Shown here: positions 17,035-24,865 of the stretch, piece after piece
Numbering within the stretch: position 1 is the stretch's first letter
Layout: each line of letters begins with the position of its first letter
From: Candidatus Rifleibacteriota bacterium
Lineage (GTDB): Bacteria; Muiribacteriota; Ozemobacteria; Ozemobacterales; Ozemobacteraceae
Direction of reading: 5' to 3'
Length of the DNA: 64,000 nucleotides
Assembly: GCA_012517355.1 (NCBI GenBank)
Contig: JAAYVD010000168.1
Location: 1 to 64,000 of the forward strand
Program-made: the position numbers and the translations under genes
Notes under the pieces: generated by a model
The model's input: the letters and a program-made list of their open reading frames with translations, nothing else
Databases searched by the model: none
What the model was told of the DNA's origin: nothing

Positions 17035-19749
17035 CCGGACCATCTTGGAGAGCTCGACGGCGGGAATGACGGTCAGGGAGATGCCGAGCACGAGTGCCAG
17101 CTGGGTCATGCTGAGGGAGACGGTTCCCATCAGGCCCTGCATGGGGGGGAAGTACATCGCGGCCAGCTGCAGCAGGGAGGCCAGGGCGACCGCCCCGACC
17201 AGGGTGGGGTTGGTGAAGAAGCCGACCCGCAGGAGCGATTTCTCGTAGCTGCGGCAGTTGAAGATGTTGAACAGCTGGAAGAAGACCATCGTGCCGAACG
17301 CCATGGTCTGGGCCAAGCGGGCGGCGGCGGCCGGGTCGGGGGCGGCGGCCAGGGCCATGGCGTGCCCGATCTTGTAGGCCATCAGGGTGCCGATGGCCAT
17401 CAGCACCGAGACGATGACCAGCTGGGTCTTCATGGGCGGCGACAGCAGGTCCTCCTTCGGGTTGCGGGGGGGTCTCTCCATCTCGTCGCCCTCGGCAGGA
17501 TCGACCCCCAAGGCGATGGTGGTGAACCCGTCGGTGACCAGGTTGACCCACAGGATCATGACCGCGCGCAGGGGGTTGCTCAGGCCCATCAGCGAGGCGG
17601 CCAGCAGGGTCAGCACCTCGCCGGTGTTCGTCGACATGAGGAAGCCGAGGGCCTTCTGCAGGTTGTTGTAGATGACGCGGCCTTCCTCGACGGCCGAGAC
17701 GATCGAGGCGAAGTTGTCGTCGACCAGCACCATGCCGGCCGCCTCGCGGGCCACGTCGGTGCCGGCCTTCCCCATCGCCACGCCGATGTCGGCGCGGGTC
17801 AGGGCGGGGGCGTCGTTGACCCCGTCGCCGGTCATGCTGACGACGTGGCCGTGCCACTGCAGGGCCTGGATGATGCGCATCTTGTCCTCGGGGCTGGTGC
17901 GGGCGTAGATGGCCACCGTCTGGACGATCTTGCGCAGGCCGTCGTCGTCGAGCTTGGCCAGGTCCGCCCCGGTCATCATCTGCATGCCCTCGTCGAAGAT
18001 GCCGACCTTGCGGCCGACGGCGCGGGCGGTGGCCGGGTGGTCGCCGGTGATCATGACCACCTTGATGCCCGCCTTGCGGCAGCGGGCGACGGCCTCGATG
18101 GCCTCGGGCCGCGGCAGGTCCATCATGCCGACCATGCCGAGGAAGGTGTAGCCCTCGTGGTCCTGGTCGGCGAAGGTGTTGACGTCGATGTCGGCGGGAA
18201 GGTCCTTGGCGGCGAGGCCCAGCACGCGCAAGGCTTCGTCCGCATAGCCGAGGTTGACCGCCTTGAACTTCTCGGCCATGGCCGGGGTGAGCGGCTGCGG
18301 GCCGGCGAAGGTCCAGTAGTGGGAACAGCGGGCCAGCACCGCCTCGAGGGAACCCTTCAGGTGGGCGCGGGGGCCGCCGTCGGCCTCGTGGATGGTGACC
18401 ATGAACTTGATCTTGCTGTCGAACGGCACCTCGCCGAGGCGTTTCTTCGCGTTGCGCAGGGTGAGGAAGGAAGCCCCCGCCTTGCCGGCGAGGGTCATCA
18501 GGGCGCCCTCGGTGCCGTCGCCCACCATGTGCCAGGTGCCGTCGGGGTCGAGCTTCAGCGAGGAGTTGTTGCACAGGACGGCGGTCTCGAGGAAGGGGGC
18601 CAGGGCGTCATCGTCGGCCGGCTGGCCGTCGGCGCGGCGGATGGTCCCCGCGCAGGCGTAGCCCTCGCCCGTCACGGCGTATTCCACGTCGGCGGCGTGC
18701 ACCTTGACCACGACCATCTCGTTGCGGGTGAGGGTGCCGGTCTTGTCGGTGCAGATGACGGTGGCCGAACCGAGGGTCTCGACGGTGGGCAGCTTGCGGA
18801 TCAGCGCCTGGTGGGCGGCCATGCGGCGGACGCCGATGGCGAGCACGAGGGTGATGACGACGGGCAGGCCTTCGGGGATGGCCGAGACGGCCAGGGCGAT
18901 GGCGTTGAGCAACACTTCGCTGAACTTCTGGCCGTAGACGACGTAGCTGCTGACGAAGATCATGGCGCAGATGCCCAGCACCGATTTGGCGATGAAGGTG
19001 CTGACGGCGTCGAGTTTCTTGGTGAGGGGGGTCTGGACCTCCTCCGCGGTCTGGACGAGGCCGGCGATCTTGCCCAGCTCGGTGGCCATGCCGGTGGCGG
19101 TCACGACCGCCTCGCCCCGCCCGCTGGTGACGTGGGTTCCCGAGAACACCATGTTGGTCTTCTCGGCGAGCACCGAGACGGCCTCGAGCCGTTCGGCCTG
19201 CTTGGCGGCGGCGACCGTCTCGCCGGTGAAGATGGCCTCCTCGACGCGCAGCCGGACCGTGGCGGACAGGCGGGCGTCGGCGGGCACGCGGTCGCCCTCC
19301 TCGAGGACGATGACATCGCCCGGCACCAGCTCGCCGGCGGTCAGGTCGAGGACGTCGCCGCCGCGCCGGACGCGGCAATGGGGGGCCGACATGCCCTTGA
19401 TGTTGTTGATGGCGCGTTCGGCCTTGCGCTCCTGGTGGAAACCGATGCCGGCGTTGATGACCAGCACGGCCAGGATGATGTAGACGTCGCTGGGGTGCTC
19501 GCTGACAAAGAAAGTGACGGCGGCGGCGGCCAGCAGGATGTAGATCAAAGGGCTCTCGAACTGCCGCTTGAGCAGGATGTACCAGGGGGTGGGCTTGCCC
19601 TGGGCGATCTCGTTGGGTCCGAAGGCCGTGGCCCGCGCGGCGGCCTCGGCGGCGGAAAGCCCCGCCTGGCCGCTGCCGAAGGCCTTCCAGGTCTCCTCGA
19701 CCCCCTGGACCGACCAGTCCTGTCTGACCGCCTGCCGAATCTGCTCCAT
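17029..19749 (-). CDS. P2-type (calcium-like) cation-transporting P-type ATPase
   Basis: A 906-residue inner-membrane pump. The start at 19749 is chosen because GGGAGG precedes it by 5 nt; an upstream in-frame start would add 11 His-rich residues. Actuator motif FTGET, phosphorylation motif DKTGTLT (Asp ~334), nucleotide-domain MITGDHP and hinge GDGVNDAP (~640) are all present. M4 carries AIPEGLPVVITLVLAIG, M5 NTGEVLTLLAAS and M6 NLVTDGFTTIALG. This is the P2A/P2B set with the acidic residues that bind calcium in SERCA-type pumps. The C-terminal six-helix bundle is complete. Substrate is therefore probably Ca2+, though Mn2+ or Na+ cannot be excluded. Monocistronic as far as can be seen. Confidence 0.94.
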   Translation of the reverse strand: MEQIRQAVRQDWSVQGVEETWKAFGSGQAGLSAAEAAARATAFGPNEIAQGKPTPWYILLKRQFESPLIYILLAAAAVTFFVSEHPSDVYIILAVLVINAGIGFHQERKAERAINNIKGMSAPHCRVRRGGDVLDLTAGELVPGDVIVLEEGDRVPADARLSATVRLRVEEAIFTGETVAAAKQAERLEAVSVLAEKTNMVFSGTHVTSGRGEAVVTATGMATELGKIAGLVQTAEEVQTPLTKKLDAVSTFIAKSVLGICAMIFVSSYVVYGQKFSEVLLNAIALAVSAIPEGLPVVITLVLAIGVRRMAAHQALIRKLPTVETLGSATVICTDKTGTLTRNEMVVVKVHAADVEYAVTGEGYACAGTIRRADGQPADDDALAPFLETAVLCNNSSLKLDPDGTWHMVGDGTEGALMTLAGKAGASFLTLRNAKKRLGEVPFDSKIKFMVTIHEADGGPRAHLKGSLEAVLARCSHYWTFAGPQPLTPAMAEKFKAVNLGYADEALRVLGLAAKDLPADIDVNTFADQDHEGYTFLGMVGMMDLPRPEAIEAVARCRKAGIKVVMITGDHPATARAVGRKVGIFDEGMQMMTGADLAKLDDDGLRKIVQTVAIYARTSPEDKMRIIQALQWHGHVVSMTGDGVNDAPALTRADIGVAMGKAGTDVAREAAGMVLVDDNFASIVSAVEEGRVIYNNLQKALGFLMSTNTGEVLTLLAASLMGLSNPLRAVMILWVNLVTDGFTTIALGVDPAEGDEMERPPRNPKEDLLSPPMKTQLVIVSVLMAIGTLMAYKIGHAMALAAAPDPAAAARLAQTMAFGTMVFFQLFNIFNCRSYEKSLLRVGFFTNPTLVGAVALASLLQLAAMYFPPMQGLMGTVSLSMTQLALVLGISLTVIPAVELSKMVRK

Positions 19750-20103
19750 GGGCGCCTCCCGGGTGATGTGCTGGTGATGCATACGTTGGTTGCCTGGCTG
19801 CCCGGCGCGGCACAGGCCAGCCGGCGACCTTTCCCCCCGCGGGGGGTCAGGCCATGCTATCCCAGGGAAGGGGTCCTGGCAAACGTCTCCCCGGGACCAC
19901 CCGCCGATGGTCGCCCAAAGGTTTGCCAGAGCGGTTTTCCGGCCCGCTCCGGCCGGTCTTCTTGCCGGGGCCAGGACTTGCCAGAATCGCTGACCACCCG
20001 GGGAAATCCTGGATGGGGGAGTGATGCGGGCCAGGGGCCACCAAACAGGGATGGCGACGGGGTTTCCGCCTTTGGTTCGTTTCCTGGTTCCGGCAGGCCG
20101 GGG
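19750..20103. other. Intergenic region, nothing recognised
   Basis: About 350 bp between two minus-strand genes. I see no credible reading frame, promoter pair, repeat of the palindromic family or terminator with a U-tract. It must hold the promoter of the P-type ATPase gene. Confidence 0.5.
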
Positions 20104-21417
20104 TCAGGGAGTCAGCACTTTCAGCAGCCAGGCGTCATACCCCGCGTGGCCGAGGGGAACGTCGTCGCCGCCGGAGGGAACGCCCTTCCCGCCGACCAGC
20201 CAGTTCCCGTCGGCGGTCTCGCGCAGGTCGAACCCGGCCTCGTCGAACCGGCCGCCGAGGGTCTTCTGCCACAGCAGGGTGCCGCCGGCGTCCAGGCCGA
20301 CCAGCCACAGGTCGCTGCCGCCGTGGGTCCCCTCGACGTCGCCGTCGAACGAGGCGGCCTCGCCGCAGAACACGAACCCGCCGTCGGCGGCTTCACGGAT
20401 GCTGTAGGCGAGATCGTCGGCCACCCCGCCGTAGCAGCTCTGCCACTCGATCGTTCCCGAGGCATCGAGTTTCAGGACCCAGGCGTCGAGGCCGCCCATC
20501 CAGCCTTCCGGGATGCCCGACAGGGAACTGGCCGTTCCGGCGACGACGAACCCGCCGTCGGAGGTGGGGCGCACGGCGTAGGCACGCTCCTCGTCGACGC
20601 CGCCGTAATCCTTCTGCCAGAGCACCGTCCCGGAAGCGTCGAGGCGGGCGACGAGCACGTTGCCGAGGCCGAACCCGTCGGCGTCCTCGCCGGCGGTGTG
20701 GGAGGCCACGCGGCCGGCCACGACGCAGCCGCCGTCGGCGGTCGGTTCGACGGAGGCGGCCAGGTCGTCGAGCGGGCCGCCCAAACTGGTGGCCCACTGC
20801 AGGGCACCGGCGGCGGTCACCTTGACCACCCAGGCGTCGGTGCCCCCGAGCGCGGTGGCGACGTCCCCGTTGAGGGAATCGGCTCCGCAAGCGAGGAGGA
20901 ACCCGCCGTCCCCGGCCTGGCGGACGGCGTAGGCCGTGTCCTCGCCGTTCCCGCCGAAACACCGCTTCCACAGGAGGTTTCCGGCGGAGTCGAGGCGCAT
21001 GAGGAGCACGTCGGTGCCGCCGTGGTAGCCGATGGCGGGGTCTTCGAGGAAGGTGCTGCCGGCGACCACGAAGCCGCCGTCGGAGGTCTGGTCGATGGCC
21101 TGGGCGAGATCGTTCTCGGGGCCGCCGTAGAGTTTCGTCCAGGCGGGTTTGCCGTCGGCTCCGTAGCGGACGACGAGGACGTCCTTGCGGCCGTGGGCGC
21201 CGGCCAGGTCGCCGTCGCGCGAGTTCGAGAACCCGGCCGCCACGCAGCCGCCGTCGGCGAGCAGGACCAGGCCGTGATAGGCCTCGTCGGTGGTCCCGCC
21301 CAGGACGTGCTGCCAGGCGAGGTCCTCGACGTAGGCGCGGGACTGCGCCGACAAGGGAACGAAGCTGCCCAACACCCCCTGCAGGAAAACCAGGGCCATC
21401 ACCGCCAGATTCGCCAT
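20104..21417 (-). CDS. Exported repeat protein (beta-propeller-like DGGFVVAG repeats)
   Basis: A 437-residue exported protein. The start at 21417 is set by AGGAG ~8 nt upstream and by a signal peptide (MANLAVMALVFLQGVLGSFVPLSAQS). The mature part is about seven units of 52-60 residues. Each contains a version of GG..DD.AY.....DGGFVVAG followed by WV.KLDA.G...W, for example TSDGGFVVAGTASSLSG and EAADGGFVFCGEAAS. Such repeats are typical of large secreted or surface proteins and probably fold as a propeller. There is no C-terminal sorting domain, and the protein ends shortly after the last repeat (YDAWLLKVLTP). Function unknown; adhesion or polysaccharide binding is a guess. Palindromic element G lies 30 nt upstream of the start. 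Confidence 0.85.
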   Translation of the reverse strand: MANLAVMALVFLQGVLGSFVPLSAQSRAYVEDLAWQHVLGGTTDEAYHGLVLLADGGCVAAGFSNSRDGDLAGAHGRKDVLVVRYGADGKPAWTKLYGGPENDLAQAIDQTSDGGFVVAGSTFLEDPAIGYHGGTDVLLMRLDSAGNLLWKRCFGGNGEDTAYAVRQAGDGGFLLACGADSLNGDVATALGGTDAWVVKVTAAGALQWATSLGGPLDDLAASVEPTADGGCVVAGRVASHTAGEDADGFGLGNVLVARLDASGTVLWQKDYGGVDEERAYAVRPTSDGGFVVAGTASSLSGIPEGWMGGLDAWVLKLDASGTIEWQSCYGGVADDLAYSIREAADGGFVFCGEAASFDGDVEGTHGGSDLWLVGLDAGGTLLWQKTLGGRFDEAGFDLRETADGNWLVGGKGVPSGGDDVPLGHAGYDAWLLKVLTP

Positions 21418-21447
21418 TCCGTCCACTCCTGTTTCGCCGGATCGGGT

Positions 21448-21531
21448 CCCGACCGACACGATGTCGGAAGGGCCCCCTTGCCGCCACGGATGGCGGCGCG
21501 GAACGCCAGTTTCGCGCACCGCCAAGGGGCC
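21448..21531 (-). repeat. Palindromic element, copy G
   Basis: Minus-oriented near-consensus copy. Hairpin 3 reads CCGACACGATGTCGG. The outer stem is GGCCCCTTG with CAAGGGGGCC on the sense strand, different bases from copy C but still paired. Hairpins 1 and 2 are present with small changes (GCGCGAAAC/GTTCCGCGC). It is in the 5' leader of the exported repeat protein. Confidence 0.88.
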
Positions 21532-21557
21532 TACCGACACGATGCCGGAAGTGGGCC
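21532..21557 (-). repeat. Palindromic element, partial copy (hairpin 3 only)
   Basis: ACCGACACGATGCCGG followed by AAGTGGGCC repeats the 3' end of the element directly next to copy G. This is the same tandem habit as at 8.5 and 11.1 kb. Confidence 0.6.
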
Positions 21558-21681
21558 ACGGGCGCCACGAGGGCGCTCCTCCGCGGACCCTTCATCGGCA
21601 GAAAGTTCCCCCGGCCGAACCCCGGCCGGAGGGCGGTGGGGGTGACCGGGCGGATGCCAACCATGGGAAACCCGTTCAGAG

Positions 21682-21734
21682 CTGGAGGAGCTCCGCTCCT
21701 CCAGACCACCTCGCCAGGGGCCACCGGCCCCTGG
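21682..21734. repeat. Two adjacent perfect hairpins (intergenic repeat block)
   Basis: CTGGAGGAGC (21682-21691) pairs with GCTCCTCCAG (21695-21704). CCAGGGGCC (21714-21722) pairs with GGCCCCTGG (21726-21734). The linking ACCTCGCCAG and the second hairpin recur in similar form at 50.69-50.73 kb, so this is a second, unrelated dispersed repeat. It lacks a U-tract. Confidence 0.6.
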
Positions 21735-21855
21735 ACCCCCGTTGCCTGCCAGCCGCTACGCGGACCGCCCCCGCCGTTCGTTTCCTCTGCCAACGCAGGT
21801 TTCCCTCTGGCGTTTGCCCTGGTGGGCGTGGAGGCCGCGGGCATCGGGCCCGCCG

Positions 21856-21864
21856 TGCTACAAT
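21856..21864 (+). promoter_or_regulatory. Extended -10 promoter for the alpha/beta hydrolase gene
   Basis: TGCTACAAT: the TGn extension plus a TACAAT -10 hexamer, placed so that transcription would start near 21871, 23 nt before the ATG at 21894. No good -35 is present, as is common with extended -10 promoters. Confidence 0.5.
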
Positions 21865-21893
21865 GCGGGCAACTTCGCTCCCGAAGGAGGAGT

Positions 21894-22802
21894 ATGAACC
21901 CGTCGCCGCCCCGTGTCCGCCCGCTGTGGGTCAAGGTCCTGGTGGTCGCCGCCCTGCTGGGGGTGGTTCTGGTCGGTGCGGTGGGCCGGTTCGCCATGCG
22001 GAACGTGCGACGGCCGTCGTTCGGCCCCCCGGAAGCGTTTCCCGAGGAGGGGTTCGCCCGCTTTTCGGCCAGGAATGCGGATGGTAACGAGATCCAGGCC
22101 TGGTATGCCAGCGGCACGGCGACGGCGGGCACGGTCCTGCTCTGCCACGGGCACGGGGTCGACCACACCAACATGGCCTCCATGACGTATCTCCTCCGGG
22201 GGGCGGGACTGTCGCTGCTGCTGCTCGATTTCCGGGCGCACGGGGCCAGCGGCGGGGAGTTCTCCTCGATCGGCCTCCACGAATGGGACGACCTGCGGTG
22301 CGTGCTGGAGGAAGCGCAGGCCCGCGGCTTCCTCGCCTCGGGGGCGGCCCTGGCTGCCTTCGGCCGGTCCATGGGCGCGGCGACGCTGATCAACGGGGCG
22401 GCCCGCCTCCCCCAGATCCGGGCGTTCATCCTGGAATCCTCCTTCGCCGATCTGCGCCTGATCGGAGGCCGCGACTTCACGCGCCTGACCGGGATTCCCG
22501 ACACGGTCCTGACCGACCTGGGGTTCCACCTGATCAGCTGGTGGACGGGCATTCCCTTCCTCGCCAACAAGCCGGTCGAGGCCATCGGCGGCATCGGCAG
22601 CCGCCCCACCCTGCTCATCCACGACCAGCTCGACCCCCGCGCGACCCGGCCCGACCACGACCGGCTGAAAGCTGCGCTTCCCCACGCCGCCGAGCTGCTG
22701 GTACCCGGGGCGGGCCACGTGCAGGCCTACCGGGTGGCCTCGACTGCCTTCGAGACCGCCGTCCTTGACCTCCTGGCCACCGCGGGAGTGCTCGTCAGGT
22801 GA
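21894..22802 (+). CDS. Membrane-anchored alpha/beta hydrolase
   Basis: A 302-residue serine hydrolase. The ATG at 21894 follows a strong AAGGAGGAGT. One N-terminal membrane segment (VKVLVVAALLGVVLVGAVG) anchors the domain outside the cytoplasm. The oxyanion and fold motifs are LLCHGHGVDH, the nucleophile Ser is in AFGRSMGAAT (~164), a candidate Asp lies in LLIHDQLDPRA and the His is in VPGAGHVQAY. The family covers esterases and peptidases of the BAAT/YqiA/Bem46 type; the substrate is not predictable. The gene is monocistronic in appearance. Confidence 0.85.
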   Translation: MNPSPPRVRPLWVKVLVVAALLGVVLVGAVGRFAMRNVRRPSFGPPEAFPEEGFARFSARNADGNEIQAWYASGTATAGTVLLCHGHGVDHTNMASMTYLLRGAGLSLLLLDFRAHGASGGEFSSIGLHEWDDLRCVLEEAQARGFLASGAALAAFGRSMGAATLINGAARLPQIRAFILESSFADLRLIGGRDFTRLTGIPDTVLTDLGFHLISWWTGIPFLANKPVEAIGGIGSRPTLLIHDQLDPRATRPDHDRLKAALPHAAELLVPGAGHVQAYRVASTAFETAVLDLLATAGVLVR

Positions 22803-22863
22803 CGTCCGGGCCGGGTGATTGCATCCACCGCGGAATGGTGGCATATTTGAACCCGTTTTCCCC

Positions 22864-24606
22864 ATGAGCCCACTTTTCTTCGGCCTCGCGTTTCTTGCCT
22901 GGTTCGGCATCATGTCAGCCCTCCTGTGGGGGAGCTGGCTGGTGTTGCTGCTCCTGTGGACGATCCTTCCCCTTGGAATGCTGTTCGCCTGGCAGGCCGC
23001 CGAGTCGCCCGATTTCCTGAAGTTCGGGCCGTTCCGGCCCCACCCCCCGGCCCCGCCACCCGCCTCCGGGCCGCCCCCCCGGGCCGCGCCGGCCCCTTCC
23101 CCCGGCACCTCGCCCGCCCTCCCCCCACCCGGCACCTCTTCCCGGCCGGTCAAGGCCGTCCCGGCGACCGCCCCCCTCCCCCGGTCCCCCGAAACCGTGT
23201 CGCCGCCGCCCGCCCCCCTGCCACCCCCTCCCCCCGAATTGTTCGGTCAGCCCATCGCCCCCTTCCTGGAGTCGATGATCCGCATCCTGGCGACCCTGAC
23301 GGGCCCCGAGGGCCAGGAAACGCCGGCGGAGGAAAAGGTCCTGGAAATGCTGTGCCCCGCCCTCGGCATCCAGCAGGGCCAGGTCTACCTCCTCGACCCG
23401 GCGAAGCCGGAGTTCCTCGAGCTGAAGGGGTGCCACCCGAAGCAGGAGTGGAACGCCAAACGGGTCCGTTTCGAATGGAAGGACACCCAGCTGGAGCGGC
23501 TGGTCGATCACGGGGAGATCTTCAGCACCTCCAGCGCCCGACGCGGCGAACCTCCCCCGATCAGCGTCATGTGCGGCATTCCCCTGATCGACGGTGATCG
23601 GGTGGTCGGCCTCCTGGCCATTGAAACCGCCCCCCCGCTGATGTTCCAGAAGGCCGAGAACCAGATGGCCCTGTTCCTCATCGGCCAGGTGCTGGGGCGG
23701 CTGATCGGGGAACGGCAGCGGGCGGGCGGCCTGCTGGCCGAGGCCTACACCTTGAAGCAGAAGGTCGATCACCTGGAACAGACCAAGCGGAAACTGGAAA
23801 ACACGACCGAGTTCCTCGACCGGGAATACGACCGGCAGTATTTCGAGAAGGTCGGCATCGAAAAAGACCGGGCGCAGTTGTTCGAGAGCTTCCAGAAATT
23901 CCTGTCGCCACTGGTCATCGACCGCATCATCGCCGATCCCAACTCGCTGCAACTGGGCGGGTCGAAGCAGCAGGTCACCGTGATGTTCGCCGACGTTCGC
24001 GGGTTCACCCCGCTCAGCGAGAGGCTCGACCCCAGCCAGGTGGTCGCCCTGCTCAACGAGTATTTCTCGGCGATGACCGAGATCATTCTGAGGTTCCAGG
24101 GCACCCTCGACAAGTACATCGGCGACGAGATCATGGCCCTGTTCGGGGCCCCGCTGGCCGTCAGCGAGGCCGAGCCGCGGGCGGTCTTCTGCGCCATGGC
24201 GATGATGAAACGGCTCGAGACGCTGAAGGGGCACTGGCGGGAACGGGGCCTGCCCGAGATCGACATCGGCATCGGGCTGAACACGGGCGACGTCACGGTC
24301 GGCTTCATCGGTTCCGAGAAGATCCTGTCCTACACGGCGATCGGCGACACGGTCAATATCGCCAACCGCATCTGTTCGAATGCGCGGCCCGGCAAGATCC
24401 TGATCAGCCGCGAAACCGCCGCCCGGCTGGGGGAGACCGCCTGGCTGAAGAAGCTCGACCCGATCCCGCTGAAGGGGAAGGCCCGACCGGTGGACATCTA
24501 CCAGGTGGTGGCCCCCGCCTGCTTGACCACGTTCGCCCCGTCGGGCGATCTGCCGGCGGTCCCGCCCGTCCCGCCCGAGAAGGCGACGGTAGGGTTGAAG
24601 GACTGA
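22864..24606 (+). CDS. Membrane-bound GAF - class III adenylate/guanylate cyclase
   Basis: A 580-residue cyclase. Two closely spaced membrane helices (FFGLAFLAWFGIMSALLW, WLVLLLLWTILPLGMLFAW) precede a Pro-rich cytoplasmic linker (~60-145). A GAF domain (~150-290) and a coiled coil (LKQKVDHLEQTKRKLENTTE) come next. The cyclase homology domain (~375-550) has both metal-binding Asp residues (MFADVRGF and YIGDEIMALFG) and the transition-state Asn/Arg (VNIANRIC), so it should be active. Adenylate cyclase is more likely than guanylate, but I would not insist. The ATG at 22864 lacks a clear ribosome site; an upstream TTG at 22819 would add 15 residues. The Pro-rich linker is another low-complexity stretch of the kind seen in other genes here. 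Confidence 0.88.
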   Translation: MSPLFFGLAFLAWFGIMSALLWGSWLVLLLLWTILPLGMLFAWQAAESPDFLKFGPFRPHPPAPPPASGPPPRAAPAPSPGTSPALPPPGTSSRPVKAVPATAPLPRSPETVSPPPAPLPPPPPELFGQPIAPFLESMIRILATLTGPEGQETPAEEKVLEMLCPALGIQQGQVYLLDPAKPEFLELKGCHPKQEWNAKRVRFEWKDTQLERLVDHGEIFSTSSARRGEPPPISVMCGIPLIDGDRVVGLLAIETAPPLMFQKAENQMALFLIGQVLGRLIGERQRAGGLLAEAYTLKQKVDHLEQTKRKLENTTEFLDREYDRQYFEKVGIEKDRAQLFESFQKFLSPLVIDRIIADPNSLQLGGSKQQVTVMFADVRGFTPLSERLDPSQVVALLNEYFSAMTEIILRFQGTLDKYIGDEIMALFGAPLAVSEAEPRAVFCAMAMMKRLETLKGHWRERGLPEIDIGIGLNTGDVTVGFIGSEKILSYTAIGDTVNIANRICSNARPGKILISRETAARLGETAWLKKLDPIPLKGKARPVDIYQVVAPACLTTFAPSGDLPAVPPVPPEKATVGLKD

Positions 24607-24865
24607 CCCACGGCCGTCGGGCTCGGATCGTTTCGCCGCAGGCCGGAAGCCGGAGTGAAGGCGGAGAGGCCGCATGGGGGGAGTATTCCCGGCGACGGGG
24701 CCTTTCCGCCCCTGACCATTTCGGCACTCCCAGGTCCCACTCTGTCTGGCGAGGTACCAGGAAATTTGCCAACCGTCGGAAGTTCAGGTATTTTTAGAGC
24801 AGAGGGGCCCATTTAGATGCCCCCGCGATCATGGAAGATCATGGGTACTGCAAGGAGGCAGGCTT

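Noticed and set aside
21418-21540. An N-terminal extension of the exported repeat protein
   Set aside because: It is translation of palindromic element G; a signal peptide and AGGAG support the start at 21417.
16981-21645. A 1554-residue plus-strand open frame
   Set aside because: Antisense to the P-type ATPase and the exported repeat protein; composition is Gly/Asp/His-rich with no domain, and it has no start signals.
24740-24865. Sigma-54 or sigma-28 promoter upstream of flagellin
   Set aside because: TGGCGAGG and TTTGCC are present but the GG-to-GC spacing is wrong for sigma-54, and no GCCGATAA-type sigma-28 box is visible.
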